Source of the DNA: Flavobacteriaceae bacterium UBA3591
GTDB taxonomy: Bacteria; Bacteroidota; Bacteroidia; Flavobacteriales; Flavobacteriaceae
DNA: 64,000 bases
NCBI GenBank assembly: GCA_002375695.1
Contig: DFMO01000006.1
Span: forward strand, 186,001 to 250,000
Direction: 5' to 3'
Part shown: piece by piece, positions 46,650 through 56,098 of the stretch
Numbering within the stretch: position 1 is the first letter of the stretch
How the letters are laid out: each line of letters starts with the position of its first letter
Position numbers and translations under genes: made by a program
Notes under the pieces: model-generated
Told to the model about the DNA's origin: nothing
The model's database searches: none
What the model saw: only the letters and a program-made list of their open reading frames with translations

Positions 46650-47129
46650 ATGAAGGCAGCATCCATAAAAGAAATAAAAACCGAACTTAACCAACGTTCT
46701 ACCCAAGAATTGCTGGAACTTTGTTTAAGACTTTCAAGGTTTAAAAAGGAAAACAAAGAACTACTCACCTATTTGCTGTTTGAATCGGATAATGAAGAGG
46801 CCTATATAAAAAGTATAAAAGCAAAAATTGATTCAGACTTTGAAGACATTAATACCAATACCTATTATTACATTAAAAAAAGCGTACGTAAAATTTTGCG
46901 TGAGCTAAAAAAGTTTATTCGTTATTCACAAAAAAAGGAAACCGAAGTAGAACTATTACTTTACTTTTGTGAAAAATTAAAAAGCCTCAATCCTTCTATA
47001 AAAAGAAATGTTACCCTCACTAATTTATATAATAGACAAGTTAATTTCATCTATAAAAAAATTGAAAAATTGCACGAAGATTTGCAATACGATTACAATT
47101 TAGAATTAGAAAATTTAAAGCTGAAATAA
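46650..47129 (+). CDS. Conserved helical protein of unknown function
   Basis: The start is set at MKAASIKEIKTELNQRS, which follows an inverted repeat; the frame upstream to 46602 adds 16 residues. The protein is 159 residues and mostly helical, with LLELCLRLSRFKKENKELLTYLLFE, YYYIKKSVRKILRELKKFIRYS and LTNLYNRQVNFIYKKIEKLHEDL. I recall the same motif set in other Bacteroidota, but no function. A cytoplasmic location is likely. Confidence 0.78.
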   Translation: MKAASIKEIKTELNQRSTQELLELCLRLSRFKKENKELLTYLLFESDNEEAYIKSIKAKIDSDFEDINTNTYYYIKKSVRKILRELKKFIRYSQKKETEVELLLYFCEKLKSLNPSIKRNVTLTNLYNRQVNFIYKKIEKLHEDLQYDYNLELENLKLK

Positions 47130-47191
47130 CACATCTCTAAATTAGTTTATTAAAATTTAAAAAGTAAAATCCTCTATTAAAACGCAATTAA

Positions 47192-47533
47192 ATGGTACGA
47201 CTTTTTCACAACCCAAGGTGTAGTAAATCGCGACAAGCATTACAAATTTTGGAAGACAAAAACGAAACTATCGAAATAGTTAAATATTTAGACAAACCTC
47301 CAACCGAACAAGAATTAAAACAGGTTATAGAATTGCTTGGCATAGACCCCATTGAATTGGTTAGAAAAAACGAAGCGGTTTGGAAAGAAAACTATAAAAA
47401 TAAAAATTTAACTAACGAGGAGCTTATTAAAGCAATGGTTACTAACCCTAAGTTAATAGAACGTCCTATTGCCATTAAGGGTACACAAGCAGTAATTGGC
47501 AGACCGCCAGAGAAGGTTTTAAATCTTTTATAA
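47192..47533 (+). CDS. arsC: Arsenate reductase-family protein (ArsC/Spx fold)
   Basis: A 113-residue thioredoxin-fold protein with the catalytic cysteine C10 in FHNPRCSKSRQ and the later IERPIAIKGTQAVIGRPPEKVLNLL, the ArsC C-terminal pattern with the arginine-proline-proline. It lacks Spx-type CXXC. It would reduce arsenate using glutathione/glutaredoxin-type thiols or a related substrate. No arsR, arsB or acr3 gene is in the window, so a broader oxidative role is possible. Confidence 0.9.
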   Translation: MVRLFHNPRCSKSRQALQILEDKNETIEIVKYLDKPPTEQELKQVIELLGIDPIELVRKNEAVWKENYKNKNLTNEELIKAMVTNPKLIERPIAIKGTQAVIGRPPEKVLNLL

Positions 47534-47617
47534 ATTGAGTAAGTTTATTTAACAGAAATTTAGCAATTATCAATTAAACCAAAGTTATTTTCGCTGGTCA
47601 AAATTGCTAAAAATCTT

Positions 47618-50104
47618 ATGAGGTATATTCTTACACTACTATTTGCTTTATCCGTTACAATTTCATCGGCTCAAAGCGCTAACAAAAAAGTTACAATTAA
47701 AGGTACCGTTTTAGAAGAAGGTACAAATTTTCCTCTTGAATATTCTACGGTTTCATTTATAGACAACCAAGGAAAAACCGTTACTGGAGGAATAACCGAT
47801 TTAGATGGTAAATATAGTATTGATGTACCTGCAGGTGTTTATACTGTAAAGTACGAATTTATTTCGTACCAAACTAAAGAAATTCCCAATCAAAATCTGT
47901 CAAAAAATACTACGTTACCTACGGTAAAATTAGCTTTGGACGCTGCCAGCTTAGATGAAGTAGTTGTAAGAGCCGAAACTACCGAAGTACAAGTTAGACT
48001 CGATAAAAAAATATACAATATTGGTAAAGACCTTACCGCAGGAGGCGCCACGGTGAGCGATGCTTTAAATAATGTGCCCTCTGTAACTGTAGATATTGAT
48101 GGTGCTATTGCGCTTAGAGGTAACGAAAACGTACGTATTTTAATTAACGGAAAACCATCGGCTATTGCTGGCTTTGGATCTACAGACGCATTACGCCAAC
48201 TGCCTGCCGAAGCTATTGAGCGCGTAGAAGTAATTACCTCGCCATCGGCACGTTATGACGCCGAAGGTACTGCCGGAATCCTAAATATTATCCTTAAAAA
48301 AGAAAAAACACTTGGCTTAAATGGCTCTATTAGTACCAGTCTAGGCGTACCATTAAATACCAACGCATCGGGAAATATTAATATTAGAACCAACAAATTC
48401 AATATTTTTAATACCACGGGGGTTTATTACCGAAAAGCTCCTGGAAACGCACATTTCAACAACAATTACTTTACAAGAACTTATGTAGACGAAGATGGAA
48501 ATACTGTAACCGTTGACCCTCAATACGACCAAGTAATTGAAAATAGAGAATACGACAGACAAGGAGATGGTTTTTATACAAACTTAGGTTTTGAATATTT
48601 CTTAACTGAAAAATCTTCGCTTACAGCAAGCGGGTTTTACCGAAATGGTGGCGGAAATGATATAACTACAAACCTTACTTCAAACAATAACGACGGTACT
48701 GTTCAAGAGCGAATTGAACGTATTGAAAATGAAGATGAAGACGATTCAAATTATCAATTTGCTTTAAATTACGAGAATAAGTTTAACGATAACGGTCATA
48801 AATTTACGGCCGATTTACAGTTTGACAATGGTGAAGATATTGAAAACTCTCTAATTTCTGAAAGTAGAACATTCCCCGAAACTACGACGCTTTCAGCCGA
48901 AAAAATTACCGAAAAACGCACCCGAAAAGAATACTTAGCACAAGCAGATTATGTGCTTCCTATTGGTGAAAATGCACAATTTGAAGCGGGATATCGCGGT
49001 AATTTTGAAGAATCTGTTACCGATTATTCTTTATTTGAAGAAACCGGAACTTCGGGCGTATTTGTAAAAAATGATAGCCTTTCAAACATCTTTAATTACA
49101 ACGAAAACGTACATGCTTTTTATACACAATACGGTAATAAATTTGGCGATTTTTCATTTTTACTTGGCTTGCGTTTAGAAAACACACAACTAAAGGGCGA
49201 TGTTGAAGCCGAAAATGTTACCGGAAATTCACCATTAGATTTAAATTTCGATAAAAACTACACCGGCTTATTTCCAACGGTAAATTTAACCTATGAGCTT
49301 GGTGAAAGTGAAAATATATCTTTAGGGTACAACAGAAGAATAAATAGACCACGCCATTGGTTTATTAATCCTTTCCCATCACGATCTAGTGAGGCTAACG
49401 TTTTTCAGGGTAACCCTAACTTAGACCCTGCTTACGCTAGTGCATTCGACTTGGGTTATTTAAAGCGTTGGAAAAAATTAACGCTTACAACTTCGGTTTA
49501 CTACCAGCACGAAACAGATGCTTTTGAGAGAGTTCAGGAAGAAACAGGAGAAGTAACAAGCAACGGGATTCCAGTTATTCGTACGCTTCCTATTAACCTA
49601 TCTACTAATAAACGGTACGGTTTTGAATTTGGATTACTTTACAACCCAACGCGCTGGTTAAACTTAAATGGTAGCTTTAATTACTTTAAGTTTAAAACAG
49701 ATGGTTTTTACAACAATGTGGACTACGGTGCCGAAAATACAAGTTACTTTGGTAGATTTAGCAGTAAAGTAAAACTTCCTGCAAAAATAGAGTGGCAAAC
49801 CAATGCGTTTTACAGAGGCCCTTCAAATAACGCACAAACCGAAAGCGACCCTATTTTATCTTTAAACATGGCAGTAAGTAAAGATATTATTAATGACAAT
49901 GGTACCTTGGCATTAAATGTAAGCGACTTGCTTAATACTAGAAAAAGAAACAGTCTTACCACTACAAATACCTTTACTAGCGAAAGTGAATTTCAGTGGA
50001 GAGAGCGACAAGTAACCCTAACTTTTACTTATAGATTTAACCAGAAAAAACAACGTCAGCGTGTTGAAAGTAGAAACTTTGACGAAGGCGGCTTTGAGGG
50101 TTAA
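47618..50104 (+). CDS. TonB-dependent-receptor-like outer membrane protein (OMP_b-brl_3 type)
   Basis: An 828-residue protein: signal peptide (about 1-19), carboxypeptidase-regulatory domain (24-105: TIKGTVLEEGTNFPLEYSTVSF), plug (about 110-215: PSVTVDIDGAIALRGNENVRILINGKPSAIAGF and IERVEVITSPSARYDAEGTAGILNIILKK) and a barrel to about 805 (YNRRINRPRHWFINPFPSRSS). The layout is that of the outer-membrane-protein beta-barrel family 3. A 20-residue basic/charged tail follows the last strand. The ligand is unknown. It has a strong terminator. Confidence 0.9.
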   Translation: MRYILTLLFALSVTISSAQSANKKVTIKGTVLEEGTNFPLEYSTVSFIDNQGKTVTGGITDLDGKYSIDVPAGVYTVKYEFISYQTKEIPNQNLSKNTTLPTVKLALDAASLDEVVVRAETTEVQVRLDKKIYNIGKDLTAGGATVSDALNNVPSVTVDIDGAIALRGNENVRILINGKPSAIAGFGSTDALRQLPAEAIERVEVITSPSARYDAEGTAGILNIILKKEKTLGLNGSISTSLGVPLNTNASGNINIRTNKFNIFNTTGVYYRKAPGNAHFNNNYFTRTYVDEDGNTVTVDPQYDQVIENREYDRQGDGFYTNLGFEYFLTEKSSLTASGFYRNGGGNDITTNLTSNNNDGTVQERIERIENEDEDDSNYQFALNYENKFNDNGHKFTADLQFDNGEDIENSLISESRTFPETTTLSAEKITEKRTRKEYLAQADYVLPIGENAQFEAGYRGNFEESVTDYSLFEETGTSGVFVKNDSLSNIFNYNENVHAFYTQYGNKFGDFSFLLGLRLENTQLKGDVEAENVTGNSPLDLNFDKNYTGLFPTVNLTYELGESENISLGYNRRINRPRHWFINPFPSRSSEANVFQGNPNLDPAYASAFDLGYLKRWKKLTLTTSVYYQHETDAFERVQEETGEVTSNGIPVIRTLPINLSTNKRYGFEFGLLYNPTRWLNLNGSFNYFKFKTDGFYNNVDYGAENTSYFGRFSSKVKLPAKIEWQTNAFYRGPSNNAQTESDPILSLNMAVSKDIINDNGTLALNVSDLLNTRKRNSLTTTNTFTSESEFQWRERQVTLTFTYRFNQKKQRQRVESRNFDEGGFEG

Positions 50105-50121
50105 ACTTCAATTAATTGCAA

Positions 50122-50154
50122 TAAAAAAGGGAACCAAATTGGTTCCCTTTTTTT
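50122..50154. terminator. Terminator after the TonB-type barrel gene
   Basis: AAAAAAGGGAACC pairs with GGTTCCCTTTTTT with a 5-base loop and T tract. Convergent with the small protein gene at 50172. Confidence 0.9.
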
Positions 50155-50171
50155 ATATAATAAAAGTAAAA

Positions 50172-50342
50172 TTATTTTAACTCTTTATTCTTTTTTTCTT
50201 CACGTTTCATTTTCCAATTTTCATACAGCGATCCTCCTATCCAATAAGGTAGAATACCTACTAAAAATATCATTAACCAAAACCCCATTGTCAAAATTGC
50301 AAGGAAAGCCAGAAAACCTAAATATTGTTCAAATGTAAACAT
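50172..50342 (-). CDS. Small membrane protein (56 residues)
   Basis: A short frame from ATG at 50342 to TAA at 50172 encodes MFTFEQYLGFLAFLAILTMG, FWLMIFLVGILPYWIGGSLY and ENWKMKREEKKNKELK. One long hydrophobic region (about 7-37) is followed by a charged tail. I do not recognise a family. The frame is read on the opposite strand from the receptor and fumC and has a good compositional fit for a real protein. Confidence 0.7.
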   Translation of the reverse strand: MFTFEQYLGFLAFLAILTMGFWLMIFLVGILPYWIGGSLYENWKMKREEKKNKELK

Positions 50343-50442
50343 GATGAATTAATTTTTATTTTATGCCCCAAAGATAAAAGGAATTTTTAATAAAAACATC
50401 AAAAGCTTTTATTTTATTCGCAACAATAAACACTTTGACTAC

Positions 50443-50473
50443 TTGAACACCTTTCGGCTTTTCGTTACCTTTA
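50443..50473 (+). promoter_or_regulatory. Candidate promoter upstream of fumC
   Basis: TTG at 50443-50445 and TACCTTTA at 50466-50473 (20-base spacer) fit the Bacteroidota pattern, apart from the last base. It lies 124 bases before the start codon, so a long leader would result. Confidence 0.4.
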
Positions 50474-50596
50474 CACGCTTTAAAAAACGCTTATAATTAG
50501 CAGTAAATTACTAATTTCCAATTACTGCCTTTATAAACTAAAGTACTTAATACAATTCTTAAAATATAAATTAAAGTCAATTATAAACCTGTTACA

Positions 50597-51982
50597 ATGC
50601 AATACAGAATAGAAAAAGACACTATGGGCGAGGTAAAAGTACCAGCCGATAAGTTGTGGGGCGCACAAACCGAACGCTCTTTCGAAAATTTTAAAATTGG
50701 AGCCCGCGCATCTATGCCATTAGAAATTATTTACGGGTTCGCGTATTTAAAAAAGGCAGCTGCCTATACCAATTGCGAACTTGGCGTGTTAAGTGAAGAA
50801 AAAAGAGACTTAATTGCAAAAGTTTGCGACGAAATTTTAGAAGGAAAGCATGATGATCAATTTCCGCTTGTAATTTGGCAAACGGGAAGCGGGACGCAAA
50901 GCAATATGAATGTAAATGAAGTAATTGCAAATCGTGCACACCAACTAGCCGGAAATACCATTGGCGAGGGCGAAAAAACACTTCAGCCAAATGACGATGT
51001 TAACAAATCGCAATCTTCAAACGATACCTTCCCAACCGGAATGCACATTGCTGCCTATAAAAAATTGGTTGAAGTTACAATTCCAGGAATAGAGCAATTG
51101 CAAAAAACGTTAGCAAAAAAAGCCGAAGACTTTAAAGATGTGGTAAAAATAGGTCGTACACATTTTATGGACGCCACTCCCCTAACCTTAGGGCAAGAAT
51201 TTAGCGGGTATGCAGCGCAATTAGATTTTGGTTTAAAGGCGTTAAAAAATACGCTGCCACATTTGGCCGAGCTCGCTTTAGGTGGAACTGCAGTAGGTAC
51301 TGGTTTAAATACACCAAAGGGATACGATGTAAAAGTTGCCGATTACATAGCTGAATTTACAGGTCTACCTTTTGTTACCGCTCAAAATAAATTTGAAGCC
51401 CTAGCAGCCCACGATGCTTTTGTAGAAAGCCACGGTGCATTAAAGCAACTGGCTGTTTCGTTAAATAAAATTGGAAATGACGTACGTATGCTTGCCAGCG
51501 GACCAAGAAGTGGTATTGGCGAGATTAATATTCCGGCAAACGAGCCTGGCTCTTCAATTATGCCAGGAAAGGTTAACCCAACCCAATGCGAAGCTTTAAC
51601 AATGGTTTGCGCTCAAGTAATTGGTAACGATATGGCAATGGCCGTTGGCGGAATGCAAGGTCAATTTGAGTTAAATGTATTTAAACCAGTGATGGCCGCT
51701 AATTTTTTACAGTCTGCTCAATTATTAGGCGATGCTTGTGTTTCATTCGATAAACATTGTGCACAAGGTATTGAACCAAATCACGACGCAATTAAAAGAC
51801 AGTTAAACAACAGTTTAATGTTAGTTACCGCTTTAAACCCAAAAATAGGTTATTACAAAGCAGCCGAAATAGCAAATACTGCGCATAAAAATGGCACAAC
51901 ATTAAAAGAAGAAGCAGTAAACTTAGGCCACCTTACCGCCGATGAGTTTGACCAGTGGGTAAAACCCGAAGACATGGTATAA
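50597..51982 (+). CDS. fumC: Class II fumarate hydratase
   Basis: A 461-residue enzyme with the signature [30 protein letters not shown], and the [14 protein letters not shown] substrate loop. It makes L-malate from fumarate in the TCA cycle as a homotetramer and needs no iron-sulfur cluster. The gene stands alone between two convergent units, with a strong terminator after it. Confidence 0.97.
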   Translation: MQYRIEKDTMGEVKVPADKLWGAQTERSFENFKIGARASMPLEIIYGFAYLKKAAAYTNCELGVLSEEKRDLIAKVCDEILEGKHDDQFPLVIWQTGSGTQSNMNVNEVIANRAHQLAGNTIGEGEKTLQPNDDVNKSQSSNDTFPTGMHIAAYKKLVEVTIPGIEQLQKTLAKKAEDFKDVVKIGRTHFMDATPLTLGQEFSGYAAQLDFGLKALKNTLPHLAELALGGTAVGTGLNTPKGYDVKVADYIAEFTGLPFVTAQNKFEALAAHDAFVESHGALKQLAVSLNKIGNDVRMLASGPRSGIGEINIPANEPGSSIMPGKVNPTQCEALTMVCAQVIGNDMAMAVGGMQGQFELNVFKPVMAANFLQSAQLLGDACVSFDKHCAQGIEPNHDAIKRQLNNSLMLVTALNPKIGYYKAAEIANTAHKNGTTLKEEAVNLGHLTADEFDQWVKPEDMV

Positions 51983-52009
51983 TTTAAAATAGTTTATGCT
52001 ACAAAATTA

Positions 52010-52053
52010 AAAGCCCCCGAACTTCGAAATATTTCGTTATTCGGGGGCTTTTT
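52010..52053. terminator. Bidirectional terminator between fumC and ccsBA
   Basis: AAAGCCCCCGAA (52010-52021) pairs with TTCGGGGGCTTT (52040-52051) with an 18-base loop and T tracts on both strands. Confidence 0.88.
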
Positions 52054-52068
52054 ATATGTTATATGTGC

Positions 52069-55000
52069 TTACGATTTAGCCTTTTTCTTCTTTTTTCCGT
52101 AAAACTTTTTATATCTAAAGTAGGCAACAGCACTTAATACAGCTGCAAATAGAGTTATCCACCATACAAATGTAGGGGTTGCAGGGGCATCACCGCTAGC
52201 ATAACTATGCAAACCACTTAGATAGAAATTTACTCCAAAATAAGTCATCATAATTGATGCGTATGCAAATAATGCAAACACGTTAAACGTCCAGCGGCCC
52301 CGTAACCCAGGAACTAAACGAGCGTGGATAACAAAAGCATAAATCATAATACTAATTAGTGCCCAAGTTTCTTTTGGGTCCCAACCCCAATAACGACCCC
52401 AACTCTCATTTGCCCATTGACCACCCAAAAAGTTTCCTATGGTAAGTAAAACTAAACCTACGGTAAGTGCCATTTCGGTAATAACAGTAAGCTCACTAAT
52501 GTTAATCTCCATCTTTTTGTAATTGTTTTTTGTGGTAAAAATCATTAAAAACAAAGAGACTGCGGCTAAAATCATTCCCAAGGTAAATGGCCCGTAGCTC
52601 ATTACAATTACTGCCACATGAATCATTAACCAATAACTATCTAAAACTGGCTGTAAGGTTGCAATTGAAGGGTCTAACCAGTTTTGGTGTGCTACCCACA
52701 AAATTATAGCCCCGGCAAAAGCAGTTGCCGCAACCGTTAAATCACTTTTTCGGCCAAAGGACAATCCAAAGAAAATGGTAGCCCAAGCCACGTAAATTAC
52801 AGATTCGTAAGCATCACTCCAAGGTGCGTGCCCACTTACATACCAGCGCAAAGCCAATCCAAAAGTCATAGCGGCAAAAAACACCCACATTATAACTTTG
52901 GAAGTCGTTATTAAACCTCGAAGTACTTTTCGGTCTTTAAACAATTGAGCTACAATAAGCGCAATCATTAAAATCCCGAAAAGGGCAAAATATTTATACA
53001 ACCTATTAAAAATATCTAATTGATTGTAAAGCGTCTCTGCCTTTAGCTTGTTTTCAGAAGGCATTACTTCGGCGCCGTATTTTTTCTGAAAATTTGTAAT
53101 ACTTTCTAAAAAGTCATCGGCTTGTTTATAATCGCCAGACTCTCTTGCTTTTCTTAAACTGTCAAAATAAAGTGGGAGAATGTTTTTAGCGTATAATGAA
53201 TCCATTCCTTTTAAATTGGCTTCTCCCAATTCGGGATACGAAACCCATTTATTCCCTTCGTCATTAGGGATAGGGAATATTTTTAAAATACTTCCGCTTA
53301 GTGCAGCATTTAGCAACGAAAAGTTTTCGTGTGCTCTAATAAAATCTTTTTGAAATTGATTTGGCGTAGTAGTACGCGTAGCATCGGCCAAATAAGGCTC
53401 TAATTTATAATTTCCTTTATCATCAAAAAGATCGAGTAGCGCAATGTCTTTTTGACCTTCGGGAACACCTGCCACGTGTCTAATACTATCATTTCCACGT
53501 TTTAGGCGAATTATAGGCACTTCAACCCACAATCGCGGAAACTCTGTCATCGAAATAAATACTTGGTTCGCATCTAATCCTTGATAGGTTTCGCTTCTAC
53601 TAATTTTTCGCAATAATTCATTAGCAAAAGTGTTAACCGGCTTCATACGGCCGTTATCTTGTATAATTAAATGTCCAAATTTTTCGGCGTGTTCTTTACT
53701 TACAGCATTGGCTTTAATTAACGAATCTATTTGATGCTTTGGCACAACTTGATGTGCTGCCGAAGAATGCTCTTGTGCAAATCCACTTACTGAAAGAAGC
53801 ACTGCTAAAACCGTAATTAAATTTTTCTTTCTGCGCTTTATCTTGGTTAACATTTCTTCCAGCTTTCCGAACCTACTGTGCTTGCTAAATAATATTGCCA
53901 TTAGTCCTAAGTATAAAAAGAAGTAACCTATGTAGGTAATCCAAGTACCCCACCAGTCGTGGTTTACCGAAAGAATAGTACCCCCCTCATCGGGGTCGAA
54001 ACCAGATTGGAAAAATCTATACCCTTCGTGGTCTAGTACGTTATTCATAAAAATATCGGCATCAAAATGTGTGTTGTCTTCATTGATAACTGTAACCTTA
54101 CTTTTAAATGAAGAATACCCTTTTTCGGTACCCGGATATTTTTCGGCAATAAAGTCGTTTAAAGTAATACTAAAAGGTAATTCAATACTTTTAGAGCCAT
54201 AGCTTGTATATACTTTTAAACCGGCAATTTCTGTTTCAACGGGGTTTGGCGAAGTACCTTTTCCGCCCAACATAGAAACCGTTTTAACTTCGTTGCCAAC
54301 AATTACATCTACAATTAAAGCATCTTGATTGCTAGGTTGATCTGCCGAAGCTTTTACAATGCCAAATTCTCCTTTGGTAACTGGTGTAGGCGCTACAAAC
54401 GAAATTCCGCCCAATCTATACAACGAACGCAAATTAAACGGTTGTACGCTATCTGCAACTACCGAGCCTTGGGCTTGGTCTGCCATACGCATATAGTCAC
54501 CCTCAAACGGACTCGAAATTGTGTAATTACCATCTTCGGTATATTGAATATTTATCGCTCCATCTGTAGGTTTATTTACTGCAAATAAAATATTGTGAAT
54601 ATTTGAAACCTCGCCTACTTTAACCCAATGGTCGTGGCGTTGTCCTTCGCCAGATTCAACAATTTGAAGATACTCCTCTCCAGTCTCGCTTGGTGTAAGA
54701 CCTTCGACTGCGCCATTTATATATTCTTTAAATTTTATGGTAACAGGGGTATTGTTGTAATCTGTTTCAACTGTAAATGAATTGTCTAATTTTTCGGAAA
54801 GTCTTAGTTTTTTAGGTTTTACTTTTCGTCGTTGTGCTACCCCATCAATCATATAATCGCCATCGATAAAGATATCGAGGTAGGTATGTTCACTTAGGAT
54901 AGTATTTTCGGTTGCTCCTTCCCGAATATGCATTACCCCTTCAAACCCAATATAACGGGTTACAAATGCTCCAAAAATTATCAAAATAAACGACAAGTGC

Positions 55001-55254
55001 AGCATTAATGAAGCCCACATTTTTGGTTTGTGAAGGTTGTATCTAAAAATGTTACCAATAAAATTAATCATAAATAAAAGCATGATTAATTCAAACCACC
55101 AGGCATTGTAAATAAGTTCGCGGGTGTACGGAGTTGGCGGACTTTGAGAATCGGCATCCATAAACGTGCCTACGGCCATGGCTACGGCAAAAACTAAAAA
55201 TAAAACGGCGGTTAATCTAGTGGAAAAGAGGACGGAAGCAATTTTTTTTTGCAT
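52069..55254 (-). CDS. ccsBA: Fused cytochrome c biogenesis protein CcsBA
   Basis: A 1061-residue fusion. The N-terminal half is ResB/CcsB-like: helices at about 13-32, 50-70 and 80-100, and a large periplasmic loop. A helix lies near 445-465. From about 760 the C-terminal half is CcsA with seven or more helices, and the haem-handling WWD motif WGRYWGWDPKETWALISIM. The histidines of RWYVSGHAPWSDAYESV and HVAVIVMSYGPF are likely haem ligands. It attaches haem to periplasmic apocytochromes c. It lies 65 bases downstream of the truncated globin gene in the same direction. Confidence 0.95.
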   Translation of the reverse strand: MQKKIASVLFSTRLTAVLFLVFAVAMAVGTFMDADSQSPPTPYTRELIYNAWWFELIMLLFMINFIGNIFRYNLHKPKMWASLMLHLSFILIIFGAFVTRYIGFEGVMHIREGATENTILSEHTYLDIFIDGDYMIDGVAQRRKVKPKKLRLSEKLDNSFTVETDYNNTPVTIKFKEYINGAVEGLTPSETGEEYLQIVESGEGQRHDHWVKVGEVSNIHNILFAVNKPTDGAINIQYTEDGNYTISSPFEGDYMRMADQAQGSVVADSVQPFNLRSLYRLGGISFVAPTPVTKGEFGIVKASADQPSNQDALIVDVIVGNEVKTVSMLGGKGTSPNPVETEIAGLKVYTSYGSKSIELPFSITLNDFIAEKYPGTEKGYSSFKSKVTVINEDNTHFDADIFMNNVLDHEGYRFFQSGFDPDEGGTILSVNHDWWGTWITYIGYFFLYLGLMAILFSKHSRFGKLEEMLTKIKRRKKNLITVLAVLLSVSGFAQEHSSAAHQVVPKHQIDSLIKANAVSKEHAEKFGHLIIQDNGRMKPVNTFANELLRKISRSETYQGLDANQVFISMTEFPRLWVEVPIIRLKRGNDSIRHVAGVPEGQKDIALLDLFDDKGNYKLEPYLADATRTTTPNQFQKDFIRAHENFSLLNAALSGSILKIFPIPNDEGNKWVSYPELGEANLKGMDSLYAKNILPLYFDSLRKARESGDYKQADDFLESITNFQKKYGAEVMPSENKLKAETLYNQLDIFNRLYKYFALFGILMIALIVAQLFKDRKVLRGLITTSKVIMWVFFAAMTFGLALRWYVSGHAPWSDAYESVIYVAWATIFFGLSFGRKSDLTVAATAFAGAIILWVAHQNWLDPSIATLQPVLDSYWLMIHVAVIVMSYGPFTLGMILAAVSLFLMIFTTKNNYKKMEINISELTVITEMALTVGLVLLTIGNFLGGQWANESWGRYWGWDPKETWALISIMIYAFVIHARLVPGLRGRWTFNVFALFAYASIMMTYFGVNFYLSGLHSYASGDAPATPTFVWWITLFAAVLSAVAYFRYKKFYGKKKKKAKS

Positions 55255-55319
55255 TTCAAGTAATTTTGGCGCAAAAATAAGGAATAAAGCCCATTTAGAC
55301 TACTGAAATTTGATAACTA

Positions 55320-55724
55320 TTAGGTCTTTTGTTCACCTTCTTTTCGGGCATTAAAAATGTTTAAGTGAATAAAGGTTCCCATATTGCGAGCTCTATTTTT
55401 GGCAATGTTTGCAGTTTCGCCCACAAACAGCTCGTCTATTGTTTCGTGCCATAGATTAATCCATGTGCCAAAGTGAAGTTCGGTGATTGCACCCTTCATA
55501 TTTTTATCAACCTCGATATGGGCGTGCATAGGGTTTCCGAAGTATTTTCGCGCAAAAAACAAGTTGGTTTCCCAAAAATCGGTTAGCAATTCTAAATGCG
55601 ATTCCCAGTTGCTAATATGGTTATTAAAAATAGGCCCGAGAAGAGCGTCATTTCGCACTTTGGAATAAAACGTTCTTACCAACAATGACACCTCTTCTCG
55701 CGACTTAATTTGCCTTTTCTCCAT
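55320..55724 (-). CDS. Group III truncated haemoglobin
   Basis: A 134-residue globin with TFYSKVRNDALLGPIFNNHI, HLELLTDFWETNLFFARKYFGNPMHAHIEVD and a probable proximal-histidine region HFGTWINLWHETIDELFVG. Group III truncated globins bind O2 and NO. The gene is between a small membrane protein (6 bases upstream) and ccsBA, a context of haem and cytochrome c metabolism, and is opposite a Crp/Fnr regulator. The substrate is not predictable. Confidence 0.92.
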   Translation of the reverse strand: MEKRQIKSREEVSLLVRTFYSKVRNDALLGPIFNNHISNWESHLELLTDFWETNLFFARKYFGNPMHAHIEVDKNMKGAITELHFGTWINLWHETIDELFVGETANIAKNRARNMGTFIHLNIFNARKEGEQKT

Positions 55725-55730
55725 TATTTT

Positions 55731-56018
55731 TTAGAGCAAAGTTATTAAAATCAGCAACATATTAACTACCAAACTTACAGCTAAAAACCAAAACGCAAAT
55801 TTTTTATTGGTTCCTGCTAATAATGCGGCATTATAGCCCATACATAAAGCTACACAAAGGGTTAACTCTATACCCGAAATTAGCGAAGTACCTTGTGCCA
55901 AAATTGTCATTGCGGCAATAGAACCAATACAACTATTTAAAATAATTGTAAGCGGGATGTACATATAATAATCGAACTCAAATTCGTCTTGGATTGCTTT
56001 TAGAGATAATGCTTTCAT
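55731..56018 (-). CDS. Small membrane protein co-transcribed with truncated globin
   Basis: A 95-residue protein with three hydrophobic helices (about 20-40, 48-68, 72-95) and no signal peptide. MYIPLTIILNSCIGSIAAMTIL, LTLCVALCMGYNAALLAG and KFAFWFLAVSLVVNMLL are visible. It precedes the globin gene by 6 bases and shares its promoter region with the divergent regulator. I do not recognise its family; a role in redox, haem or NO response is inferred from position. Confidence 0.75.
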   Translation of the reverse strand: MKALSLKAIQDEFEFDYYMYIPLTIILNSCIGSIAAMTILAQGTSLISGIELTLCVALCMGYNAALLAGTNKKFAFWFLAVSLVVNMLLILITLL

Positions 56019-56027
56019 AATATAATT

Positions 56028-56058
56028 TTGTTTTGTTTCTAAAGCTGTAAATTTACAG
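56028..56058 (+). promoter_or_regulatory. Divergent promoter with a perfect palindrome for the Crp/Fnr regulator
   Basis: TTG at 56028-56030, 17 bases, then TAAATTTA at 56048-56055 make a Bacteroidota-type promoter. The palindrome CTGTAAATTTACAG (56045-56058) covers the -7 element, suggesting an operator for autoregulation or for control of the divergent globin unit. The transcription start would be near 56062, so the ATG at 56099 is the likely translational start. Confidence 0.65.
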
Positions 56059-56098
56059 GTTGAACCAGGCCTTATTTTATGAGGCTAATCATAAAGCT

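Noticed and set aside
46602..46650. The longer start MFLFLNKPIIFTSKIIMKAAS for the helical protein
   Set aside because: The added residues are not conserved-looking, and the inverted repeat with a -7 box lies within them, so the ATG at 46650 is preferred.
47192..47533. An arsenic resistance operon
   Set aside because: Only the ArsC-like gene is present; no arsR, arsB or acr3 is nearby.
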